Shown: in pieces, positions 24,744-35,653 of the stretch
How the letters are laid out: every line of letters begins with the position of its first letter
Position numbering within the stretch: position 1 is the first letter of the stretch
Source of the DNA: Pyrus communis
Taxonomy: Eukaryota > Streptophyta > Magnoliopsida > Rosales > Rosaceae
Assembly (NCBI RefSeq): GCF_963583255.1
Contig: NC_084810.1
Location: 4,805,751 to 4,869,750, forward strand
Direction: 5' to 3'
DNA: 64,000 nt
Program-made: the position numbers and the translations under genes
The notes under the pieces: model-generated
Database searches by the model: none
What the model saw: the letters and a program-made list of their open reading frames with translations, nothing else
Told to the model about the DNA's origin: nothing

Positions 24744-25084
24744 CTGAAGATCACATAGAACTAGTAAACAACATAGACCACATAGGCAACCTATTTGACT
24801 AGTTTATGGAATTTTGAAGAACTTATTTATTGCAGAGAAAAATACTCTGGATGTTGGAGTTTTCTCGAAAGTAAATTATCAAAAATTAGTCAGTCGAGCG
24901 GAATTTGGATGCTACCGGTGAACAAGTTTTACAGATTGAGAATTGGAACTATAGCTAAAAGAAACTAAGATGCATATACGTTTCCATCAGGTGGTTTTTC
25001 ATTTCCTAGTAGCTGGAAAGTGACTACAATAAGAGAAATATTCATGTATTATATGTTCCATTCAATATAAATTCACCACAATGA

Positions 25085-25640
25085 ATCTGAGGCGTAATTG
25101 TATTAATCTTTATAACAGTGACCACAAGAGTTATACACATGTATAATATCCCCTAAGATAAAATAATAGAGGAGATTGAGTCTCAACAGGTTTATCATGC
25201 CCTCGCAAGCTGAACGGTTGTGCTTGAATGGGAAAATTGGAGAGAAGATAACAAAACCAAAAATCGGAGATACCCTTGGTGAAAGGATATTAGCGAGCTG
25301 GTCCATCAGGAGCAATATGGCCGGACACACCTTCTCATAGATGTAATGGTAGTCGACTTCAACATGTCAAGTGTGACGTGGGTGCTTAAAACAGGGGATT
25401 GGAGGTAAGAGAGATGACGTTGCTATTACCACACCATAAACCAGGACATCGTAAGTGCATATGAAGATTTTGTGAACTTATGATAATTACGATCACCGGC
25501 ATAGTCTGCATATGAATACGAAACAAGACTACGATACAGAGCGGAAAGTGGCTTTGATCAAGTACATTACATTTATGCGTTTTTCTCTAGTACACATGGC
25601 TAAATGCACATACTATATTATATGCACAATGATATTCATC
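25085..25640 (-). mobile_element. Copia RNase H / 3' end remnant
   Basis: On the minus strand, broken frames recall the copia RNase H end: a YAD-YAGD-like piece near 25500 and a DYHYIYEKV segment followed by MDQLANILSP (compare the family DYHYVREKV...QLADIFTKP). This is followed by an LTR-like start reading ILGDIIHVYNSCG. Only the 3' end is present and it is full of stops. Likely an old truncated insertion downstream of MATE gene 1. Confidence 0.6.
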
Positions 25641-26449
25641 AGCAGTTAGATCAGTCTCAAAAAATGCAGGCCCACTATTTGTTTCAAATATAAATAAGTA
25701 GGAGGCCTTGGATGCTTCGAAGCCTTAATCTTCGTGATGAGTGGAGAAACATTGTTTGAGCTCGACTGGTTGAGCTTACACAAATAAAAAGATAAATTGT
25801 GGATCAAGAAATCTATCAGGTTGCTATATATAAGATTTCTTTTAAAGAGCTTGAAGTGTCAACAACGTTGGCATAAGTGTCCATATTTAGTAAATGTTGT
25901 TGATAAGTAATTAATGGTGGGTAAATATGTTGTTAGTATAACCGTCACAAAAGGATCAGGATGGTCTCAGGCCCGTGTTGGTTTTACAATGAAACACTAC
26001 ATTTAATTAAGCAGCATATACATCAGTTTGGACATCTTTAGCTTTTTTGTTGTTGGATATATGTACTATATGCATTTAGCTAGGTTAGTCCATATGGATC
26101 ATAATATTTGTATTAAAATAGATTATCAATACATTAGGCTCGTTCTTTTCCACAGTCTACAAAACATCTTATGCATGAGATTACACAAAAAAATTCTATA
26201 AAACCCTAACCTTTTTTTCATTTGTTTACTGTTTCATTCATTTTCATATCTATTTTCACAGTACGATCTTAAGATGTGTTTCTCCTTATCGAGAAGGAAT
26301 GAGGATGAACTAAAGCTTTATGAACTTCTTTTATTTTTCCTCTCTACGAAAGTTGAGGACAACTATAGTTAAAATGGATAGAAATGTTAATCTCTTACGA
26401 AAATGTGATTTTTCTAATATTTTCATGATCACCAACAAAAAAGTGTAAA
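25641..26449. other. Intergenic AT-rich spacer
   Basis: No gene or clear element. It contains the second copy (26397-26436) of the 40-bp sequence also found at 20789. Confidence 0.4.
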
Positions 26450-26960
26450 TGACTTGGTGACTAATAAGCTAACTACGTTTTTCTGGTGAATGTCATGCAT
26501 GACTCAGTCGGTGAGTAAAATTGATGTGGTGGTGGTGTCAAATGTGTTGCTGACTTCACTTCTCAGCCTTGGGTCCTATAACCTGAAGATAAGTTTGCTA
26601 GTTCTGCGAAGTTCAATAAAAGTTTAGTTTTCAATATGCCGAACACTAAGTAACCCCATAACACCTCACTTTGTTGAGAGGCTGACAACTGATGACATTT
26701 TTAGTTTGGATTAACAGCACTGGAGCCATAGATTCGGGCGATCGAAAAATACCTTCAATTTGGATTAATTTAGGTAGGAGAGTAGATTCAGGGGACCGAA
26801 AAATACCTTCAATTTGGATTAATTTAGGCAGAAGAGTTAGTAGTTCCTCAGAGAATAAAAACAATTCGCATAGAGTGAAATTTCGCGCAAAGTATTTATG
26901 TGTTAAGTTGAAGTCTTTCTAAACCACTTCTATTTATAGAAATTGAATATGCACTTGGAC
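26450..26960. mobile_element. Diverged, rearranged LTR fragment related to the gypsy element at 28589
   Basis: ACTAATAAGCTAACTACGT (26458 onward) is identical to the gypsy LTR, as are CTGAAGATAAG- and TAGTTCTGCGAAGTTCA-like segments and a CTCTATTTATAG-like TATA region, in the same order. The middle (about 26690-26850) carries the LTR subrepeat in the opposite orientation (TTTGGATTAACAGCACT against GTGCTGTTTATCCAAACT) in about 57-bp tandem units. No partner LTR or internal region is seen. Confidence 0.6.
26734..26845. repeat. Tandem repeat, about 54-57 bp, two copies
   Basis: CGAAAAATACCTTCAATTTG followed by GATTAATTTAGG occurs twice in tandem, each preceded by GATTC-GGG. Confidence 0.85.
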
Positions 26961-27151
26961 GTGATGTTGAGTCCATGTCGTGGATCACCAGATCATCTTT
27001 TGATGATAAACCAAAACTCTTCTTCCGAAAACATTACACATCTGTCAATTAATATTTCAAATATATAAGAATGGCATATCCCATTTTTATCCATATGTTG
27101 ATCATCCCATGTTGCCTAGCTACTTGTGCTACTTACCCTTGTGATTCTGCA

Positions 27152-27823
27152 TAGGGGTGGGCACGGTGCGGTTCGGTGCGGTTCCATCCCTAAATTGGAA
27201 CCGGAACCGAAATATATTAACGGTTCGATTCGGTGCGGTTCCACTTAAATTTATGACTAGAATATTACGGTTCGGTCTACACCGGTTTCGATTCGGTTCT
27301 TGCCGGTTTACGGTTCCTAATAATAAATTATTTGAACACCAAATCATTATGCATTCAAATACATCTTCTAAAACTGATTACATAAAGTTGCATACACCAC
27401 ATCTTTTTTAATGCAAATGTCTTTGGTAGTGGCACCAAGTCAACAAAAAGAGACAACTAAAATACATATGCACTGGTCAATCAGTCAACAAACAAAAAAA
27501 TGATGAAACAAATTGCAAGTTTTCAGACTTCAGAGAGCAAGCAAGAAGCAGCAGCTCCTGTACACAATTTTCAACTTATTTTTCAACCTATTATACCATG
27601 ACATGTGTGTGTATATATAATTTATTTATTTATTATTAATAAAACGGTTCGGTTCGGTTCGGCCGGTTCTTGGTCATTCGAAACCGGAACCGGAACCGGT
27701 TTGAACGGTTCGGTTCGGTTTTTCACTCAAAGTTGACTTTTCCGGTCAACACGGTTTTTTTTGGTTTTTTTTCTTACGGTTCGATGCGGTTTTGCGGTTT
27801 GACGGTTTTTATGCCCACCCCTA
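27152..27823. mobile_element. hAT-type non-autonomous element (MITE), 672 bp
   Basis: Terminal inverted repeats TAGGGGTGGGCA / TGCCCACCCCTA are flanked by a perfect 8-bp target duplication ATTCTGCA (27144-27151 and 27824-27831), the hAT signature. Both sub-terminal regions are packed with CGGTTCGGT and ACCGGAACCGG motifs, likely transposase-binding arrays. The interior is AT-rich with no transposase. Confidence 0.93.
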
Positions 27824-27831
27824 ATTCTGCA

Positions 27832-28540
27832 TGCAAACTCATTCAAATATGCAATTGACTAGATGCTATGTCCACTTGAGGATAGCAATGTTCCACGTCA
27901 AGCCTTCATTTAAAAATCCTCCTTGCTGCACATGTTAACTGCATGGGGTTGGCAAGTTGCCAGCTACGCAATCCCTTTTACATAGGCTGAGCAATGTGCC
28001 ACGGCCCACGAATCCAACCGATGACTTGGCTATCTGCAACAGAGTCTAAAGACCCCCACAACTTTGCCCTTCGCTCACAGTATAACTTTTCCAAACTTTG
28101 CTTCTATCTTCAAACCTAAAGATATTTTTATGATATCACTGAGTAAAATCAGTAATAATGCCAAGAAAATCTCTTTAATTTTACAGCCATCCAACGGCTA
28201 AGTTTTATGATTCGATGATGCGACATCGGGTCCAATGTACAAGATCTCTCTTTATATAAATCTTGACTCTCTTACTGAGTATAACATTGAAATTTAATAC
28301 TAATATCGTGGTTTATATCATTCAAGTTGCTCGATCACACTGTGCATCTTACCCTTGACCTCCGCATTGTATACGCTCCTGCTTTGTCATATGCCCAGTT
28401 TAAACGAGTCAGCTAGGTGTGTGTCCACTTTATCATATCTGTGTAACGGTGGCCTCTTTATCGACGATCATTTTGTGTGACCTGATCATCAATACAAAAT
28501 GATCATTTTTATATATAATTTTGCTATTTATAAGGGTAAA
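27832..28540. other. Intergenic spacer
   Basis: Nothing recognised. Ordinary non-coding composition. Confidence 0.4.
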
Positions 28541-28588
28541 TTATATTTTACCCATTCAAGTATGGGATCAATTGCAACTTTATACAAT

Positions 28589-29729
28589 TGTTGATCCTAA
28601 AAATTACAAAGCCTACGTGGTGCGCAGACCGAGTAACTAATAAGCTAACTACGTCCTTCGGTTGATGTGGGGCGTGCCAACTCGTCGACCGAGCCTGGTC
28701 GAGGGGTACAATTTATTGATGTTGCGTTGAGCGCGTTGCTGACTTCTTTATCTTGCGATTGCGGCTGAGGAAGGAACAAGTCTCGGCCTTTGGATTCTCG
28801 AGCCTGAAGACAAGGCTGTTAGTTCTACGAAGTTCACAAATCGTCAGCGCCAGATTCGGTCACAGTGATTATATTCGTGAGAGTATAAACACGTCGAATC
28901 GACACCAGACTATATGGACACAAGTACTCAAAGGTGATGTGTATCTTGATGGTAAATGTGGTTCGGCCGTCAGAATGCCAAACTCTGAAACTCACTTGTG
29001 AATATCCAATCATAAAATCACTCAGCGTTCAATGTGCCGAATGTCGTAACTCGTAACACCTTACTTCGCCAAGAAGGCTAATAAGATGACCTCTGCCAAT
29101 AAGGATTCGAAAACCCGTCTTAACCGAAACTTGGATAGATAACCAGTCGGCCTTGACACAGTGTTGTTTATCCAAACTGAAGATGTTCCGGGAACGAATG
29201 ATTCTACGGTAACAGTACTGTTTATCCAAACTGAAGATGTCACCGGTTGCCTTCATAGTGCTGTTTATCCAAACTGAAGATGTGTTGGCGGAAAACGAAA
29301 ATAAAAATTCTCAAGATGTTTGAAAGGTTTGCGCAGGGCAATTGTGTGTTGAATTGGAGGAGCCCTGAATGATGCACTCTGCTCTCTATTTATAGCAACA
29401 AAACCTCTTCAACATCAAGTCGAAACCATATTCAGACTGGGACTTCTTGTTCCAACTTTATCTCAACTAATCCTATTCCTATTAGGACTTTGAACTCAGC
29501 CCCATTTTAAGGTCGTATTCATTGTCGGTCGAGAATCCGTATTGCACTAGGCTTCCTTATCGTATTGGGACTTCTTTGACCCATTCACTCATCCGAACTA
29601 CTCCTTCTTGTAATAGGACTCGACCACCTTTTCTGAATAGCCTGGGGCCACCAGGCAACCCATAATATATTTGGAAAAGCTTTGGGCTGAACCTAAGCTT
29701 GGCCCAAAATATTATTTTGGGCTCAAACA
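28589..29729 (-). repeat. 3' LTR of the gypsy element
   Basis: Left-hand LTR, 1141 bp. It contains three spaced copies of CTGTTTATCCAAACTGAAGA (about 29163, 29217 and 29270). The purine tract AAGAGGGCAA (minus strand) is directly inside it. Confidence 0.93.
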
Positions 29730-30307
29730 TTGCCCTCTTGTTTCTGAGGTCTTCGGCCTAGGGCCCTTTAGTCGATTTTTGGCCTTGAAGAAGCGATCCC
29801 CAGAAGATAACTACGGGATAATGAAAAGCCTCACACATCCAACCGTCGAGCGCATTTATAACGCACGATCGCACGATCTGAATCCCCCTGCACGTTTTGT
29901 CGCGTGTCAATCTCTCAATTAACGTAGCAGCTCCTAATCATGACCCTCGAAAATGTGCGACAGCCGAAACGTCTATTCCACATTAATGCATGTTGTAACA
30001 CGCAATCGTGGTTCCTCAAACCAAGAAAACCTCGATCCTATCTCCGAGATTTCTAAGATATCCGAAATGATTGGTGATTTCTCGATCGATTTTGCCCTAA
30101 AATTTGAAAATCAAATGCCTCAGATCATCAAACGTTTGACCTTCCTCTCGAAATGCCTATAAATATCAAAGTCTCTTCCACTTGCATTTCACGCTTCCAA
30201 AAACCTTTGAAAATCTTCTCGCCATTTTGCTTTCAAAATCCCAGAAAACCAAAACTTTTAAACCAGAAGTTATTCCTTCAAACCCTAAAACACTCAAATC
30301 TTCACCG

Positions 30308-33300
30308 ATGACTTCCTTTATTTCCCAACTTTCCGACGAGTGCAACAAGTACAAGGATTTCATTGATCGAAGCTCCATTAAGATTCTACACTTTGAGAGT
30401 GATTTGAGCACCACTAATCAAATCCTGGGGGCACTCTTCAAGGATGCAGTATCATCGTCCATCACCACGTTCTTCAAGGCTCACTGCCTGGCCCCTTTAC
30501 TACAAGGATTGGACTGGTTGAAATGGGACTTGACAAGACCTCAGGGAGCATGGCCCACAACAAATGCAAACTGGGTGGCCTGGGTTGACCGAATGGAAAA
30601 ATTCTTCGGCCAAGAATGGAAAGGTCTTGGCATACATGATGCCATCAGACTCTCGACTGTGGAGATCGCCATGGACAAGGAACTCTTTATGGCAGCACTA
30701 AGCCTCTGGTGCTCGGCCACCAACACCATGATCCTTCCTTTCGGCCCTCTTAGTCCTACCATCCTCTACGTCTCTGCTATCCTCGGCACTTACCCTCTGG
30801 TATCCCAGTAGATGTCGCCCTTTTTGGATGTCCGTCGAATCTTGATCTCAAGGCGTTATTCGACGAATGGGCCGTCGAGACACTGAGTCAAGATGGCCAA
30901 AAGCCTTTAAAAGAAGAAGTTCATAAGTTACATAAGAACTTCCTCAACTACAACACCCTCATTTTCCACTTTGCTGGTTGAGGGGAGACGAGTCTACGGA
31001 AGGGAGAACACGAAGCCTTCCTATTTTATTGGTACAACAAGTTTATCTGTTGTACCAAGTCAAACAAATGCCTGGTCGAGAACATGCCGGTAGCCGAAGT
31101 GTTAGCTAACGGTCATACCCTGTCGCTTAGCTCAACCGTGCTTGCTAATCTTCTGCGTTGCCTAGCCGAAGCGACCATCCAAAAAATCGACCCACACCAG
31201 AATGGACCCCTCTGGGTTTTCCAACTCTGGCTGCAGGTTTACTTCGCCACTCTTCGGCCAGAGATCTCCAGTCTCCTACCCACGGAAGCACTTGGCCTTT
31301 AGCTGGCTTCTCAACCGGCGCCTCCTCATCAGGCCGAAGAAGTCTTCAAATACTTCTTCAGTCTAGAAATCATTTCCGACGATGAATTTTTGATATGCCG
31401 CCATCAAGAGTACCCTTCCTCCATCAAGCTTCCAACATCGGCATGGGACGAAGCTGAAGGTGCTGGCCTTCGTTGAAACTGGGGTTCGTTCGTGATAACA
31501 CGCAACCTTCCCCTTGGCTGTGACGCTCGTCGAGCAAGTTGGGAGGTCTACCATCCTCACTTCATTGCTCGACAGCTCAGCTACCTTCAAGGTTGCCCGG
31601 TACCTCTACTTACTTCCTGCTCTCTCCTAAGCCGAGGGCGCCTCTCTGGTTATTCAGGGAGGGAATGTCGGGATACTAAGAATGAATTCCAAGAAAGGTG
31701 CCAGAAATTCCGCCTTCGAACAGCTGTTCCAGAATTTCTCGGTACCAACACCTTCAGCGACTGGTGGGAAGAAAACATGCAAGACTTCTTTTGTGCTTCG
31801 ATCGAAGATGTGATCCACAAAATTTTCGACGACCGATCCAAAATGACTCCAGCCCCACAGCACAAGGAAACAACCCAAGGTATATGTCAATCTACCGGCT
31901 TGATTTAAATACTTTCCAACTTTGCTGACTTGATTTAGTTTTCTCAGGCGGTCAAGTGTCAAAAAAGGTAGATGTGATTGTCGCGGCTGCGACCAGGAAA
32001 AAATCATTCGCCTCCGTTAAGAAGGTGAAAATTGCTACGCAAGCCTTGCAAAGCAAACGACCTCGCCAAGAAGCCGATACAACAGGTGAAGCTCCCCGAC
32101 CCCAAAAACGTGTCAAGAAATTGGCAAAGAAAGGAGAACGGGAGATTCATGTTATCTCTAGCAAGACTACGGGAGCGATCGCTCCTAGTGTCCCTCCTTC
32201 TGCCCCTATCGTTCAGGTTTCGACGGAACAATAACCTACTCCCGATGGCCAAGCCGTCCAAATTCGACCAGTCCTTGGAGTCGTGGTTGAGCCATCTGCT
32301 GTTCCACTGGTCGAAAAGCCTACTGTTATGCTTGTGTCGGAGAAAGTGGCCCCTTCGACTGAGAAAGATCTCCCCAAAAATCCAAAGCAATCAACGATCA
32401 TCATGGAAGAGGTAAGACTATTGTTGGTAACTCTCCCCCTATTACATTCGACTATACTAAGCAGCTATTTATTGCAGGATGATGAAAATGACGAGATTCC
32501 ATTGGCAAGTCACTCTCGACCAACCAAACTTCCTTCCACCAATCCTCCCCCCGTGGTTAAGGCGGCTGTTCAATTTGATCCTACTGCAGTTGATCGTGGG
32601 AAAAGATCCCTGGTCGAGCCTGAAGCAGCGGCAAAAACGCCACTCCATCCACAAGATCAAAACCTCGACATTCCTCCACAAGAAGTCACCTCGGCTTTTG
32701 TAAGTCTCAATCCCTTTTCCTTATTAATTTCACTATAACGCGTCTGAACCCAAGAAATTATTAAATGTTAAGTGCCCGACCGTTCATTTCACCGACAATT
32801 CTATGCGCCGAAGAGTGTTATCTACATTTCTTGGCCACCTTAATGACCGTCAAATGTAGATAAACTTCATTGGCCGCGTGAATCGAGAAGCAGTCTTAGA
32901 CACTGGGCTTGTCCATTAAGCTTTCTAGGTTCGAGCAATGAACCAAAGGACATGGCCGAAGTCTCCTCTCGGTAGGTTTAAAAGAAAATTCCTTCTATTA
33001 TGTTCCTTTATAACGATCCTTATGCTTAAAAAATGTTCTCATGTGCAGCCTTCATGGGAGGTCGAACTTGACGCTCTCCTTTCGAGCACTTCCGGGATGG
33101 CTGGACCTTCAACCACCTCGGCCGACCCCGCTATTACCACGACCGAGACTGACGCCTTCGCCAAACTACAAGAGCTCTTTTCTCTTTCAGCTTCACAAGT
33201 TCTAGATCGCCTCGGCCTCGACTCCATAGGAGAGTGTCTGAATATCCTTGCCTCGAAAGGTCAACTGAGCAACGAATCCGTTGTTAACTTGTGATTGGTT

Positions 33301-33567
33301 TTAGAGAAAACTCAAGAATATTTTGCTATCTTTGAGCGGGCCCTCCGAGCAGAAAGCGATCTAGAGGCCGCAATGGTCATTCAGGAGACAATCCAATCGG
33401 ATGTTGAGGTGATCAAAACTCAAAAGAGACAGCTAGCCGATCTCGACCATAAAATTACGGAACTTCAACGCCAGAGATCGGCCTTTGCTTCAACACTTAA
33501 AAAGGCTTTTGAGTTGAACAAGGTTAAGTTGATCGAGTTCGTAGCTGGCGCGAAACGAATCGAGTAA
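30308..33567 (+). pseudogene. Antisense spliced gene inside the gypsy element, plant-mobile-domain-like
   Basis: It runs opposite to gag-pol, between integrase and 3' LTR. It starts at ATG 30308. The first ~300 residues carry WVDRMEKFF and WCSATNTMILPFGPLSPT, which match the plant mobile domain (aminotransferase-like PMD) as found in retroelement extra ORFs. A basic, then Pro/Ser/Thr-rich linker follows, and a C-terminal coiled coil (TQKRQLADLDHKITELQRQR). Three introns have GT-AG ends: 31880-31947, 32412-32477 and 32700-33048. The first contains stops in every needed frame and its removal joins G|GC exactly in frame; the third removal also keeps frame. The copy is dead: a frameshift near 30805 and stops at about 30980, 31300, 31474, 32232 and 33292. 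PMD function is not settled; silencing-related roles are known for cellular relatives. Confidence 0.75.
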
Positions 33568-33784
33568 ATGAAGCTTGACAATAAGACGCGGTAAGCTGAG
33601 GTTATAATGGGCGAGGTAAGATGGCTAAAATTAAAAGCCGCTCTGAAGGCTTTTCTTCCTTCGACCCCTTAGAACTTTGTATATTTGTAGGCTACTTTAA
33701 TCTTCTGTTACCTGTAACTTCTTCCCAATTTTAATGAACGTGCCTTTATTCTTTCATTTCCCAAGTGATTGGATAGTATTTTTT

Positions 33785-34972
33785 TTAAAATTTTCCGTTG
33801 ATTGGCAACTTGTGAACTAAACCAGTTCGGTACTTAAGGTGGTATGTTCCATTGCCGAGAACTTTATGGACGATGAACGGTCCTTCCCAGTTCGGCGACC
33901 ATTTGCCAAGCCTGGGGTCTTTAATCCCCACGGGTAACACAGTTTTTTGTCTGACACGCTGATTATAAGTTCGCTCGGCAACCTTCTTCTGTGTTACTAA
34001 TAAATTATAAGCGTCAAGCTGAATTTCTTCCAAGTCTTCTAACTCTTACCTCATGGCTTGATTGTATTCGGCACTGACCAAACTACTTTGCTCGATCACT
34101 TGTGATGAGTTTATGCTTAGCTCGACCGGTAATATAGCGTCGTGTCCGTAAGTTAACGCGTAAGGAGTTGTTCCTGTGGCTGATCGTTGTGAAGTTCGGT
34201 AGGCCCATAACGCTTCATTTAGCTTTAAATGCCACATCCCAGGTCTCTCTCTTACCATTTTTTCAAGAATGCCGATCAATACTTTATTGCTTGCTTGGGC
34301 CTGCCCATTCGCCTATGGGTAGTACAACGTAGACTGCTCAAGTCGAATACTCAGATTCGCCGTGTATTCCTTAAACCTATCAGCTGTGAAGATTGTGCCA
34401 TTGTTGGTTATGATCATTTCTGGCACATCGAATCTGGTCACAATATTTTCCTCTACAAAATTGCAAACTTCTTTGGTTGTTAATTCAGCGTATTATTCTG
34501 CCTCGACCTACTTAGTGAAGTAATCGGTTGCCACTAATATCCAAGCGTGTTTTGCTGCTTCAGAAAATGGCGTGATTTTGCCGATTACGTCTATTGCCCA
34601 TCATCTGAACGGCCATAGTTTGGCAACTGAGTGGAGTAATTCAGCCAGGACTCTCTGTATAGGTCCGTGAATCTGACACTGTATGCATTCTCGGGCGTAT
34701 TCAATGCAATCCTTCAATATACTTGGCTAGAAGTAGCCGTGTTGGCGAAGCAACCAACGTATTTTACGTCCGGATTGGTGAGCTCCACAAATCCCTTCAT
34801 GTACTTCGGCCATTGCTTGGGCAGCCTCCTGTAGGCTGAGGCACAATAACAACAAGCCATCTTCACCCTTTTGATATAACTCATTCTGATATGACACGTA
34901 ATTCATGGCATGAACTCTCGTCATCCTGTCGTGTTTATCGCTAGGGTTATCGAGATATCGTATAATCGTCAT
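33785..34972 (-). pseudogene. Gypsy integrase region, broken
   Basis: From right to left: a zinc-binding-type start (HEGICGAHQSGRKIRW, 34972-34727), a damaged core, a core C-terminal part with NEALWAYRTSQRSATGTTPY (34279-34046), and a C-terminal domain with LGKWSPNWEGPFIVHKVL and GNGTYHL (34033-33785). It is separated by stops; the gypsy GPF/Y module (WEGPF) is visible. Confidence 0.85.
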
Positions 34973-35203
34973 TCTCCAATCGTTTGGTAGCGTCTCGACA
35001 ACACATACTTCTACGGGGTCTCATCGCTCTAGTAACGATGGTAAAGACATCACTCTTATGCGTATCACGTGATTGCATTGGAGAACTTGTTGATTAACCA
35101 AGGCTGGGTAAGATCGCAGTTATGTAGGTGTTGCCCGACCTAACTTGCCTCTCGTGAGTTGTGCTTCGGAAGCTATTTGGGTGAGTTCATCTGCGTTAGT
35201 GTT

Positions 35204-35539
35204 TCAAACACGTGAAATGTGCTCAAATGTGATTCGTTCAAACAACTCGGCCAAATAGGTGATAACCATGTGATAGGGCACCAAAGTACAACTCATGCAA
35301 CGAAAAACGCCATTTAGTTGGTTAATCACCATTTCAGAATCACCAAGGACGAGGACACGGGCTGCTCTTAAGTCGTGAAGGACGTTAAGGCCGATGATGA
35401 GAGCTTCATACTCGGCCTGATTATTTGTACAGCTGAAATCTAACTTGAGAGAGAAATACCATCGGTAGTGGTCAGGAGATTGAATGACGATATCAACACC
35501 AGCCGAGGTTGAGGTGCTAGAACCATCAAAATGCATCAT
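35204..35539 (-). pseudogene. Second, archaeal-type RNase H of the gypsy element
   Basis: MMHFDGSSTSTSAGVDIVI, CTNNQAEYEALIIGL and VLGDSEMVINQL carry the D-E-D catalytic positions of the RNase HI fold. It lies between the reverse-transcriptase-linked RNase H and the integrase, the position of the additional RNase H in Tat elements. It is followed by a stop in the integrase linker. Confidence 0.88.
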
Positions 35540-35653
35540 CCAGTAGTTGTCTCGTGTTTTGACTAAACCGATGTCGACTGAGCTGCCTCCAAAACCATAA
35601 GGAGAGGGGTGTTAGGCAAAAAAATCGGCTAGGGCTTGACCTTTAACGACCTT

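Noticed and set aside
27157..27858. Arg/Phe/Asn-rich frames on both strands
   Set aside because: They come from the CGGTTCGGT arrays at the ends of the hAT MITE.
28753..29256. Frames within the gypsy LTR (also at 41456-41959)
   Set aside because: Present in both LTR copies, no domain, created by LTR subrepeats; LTRs are non-coding.
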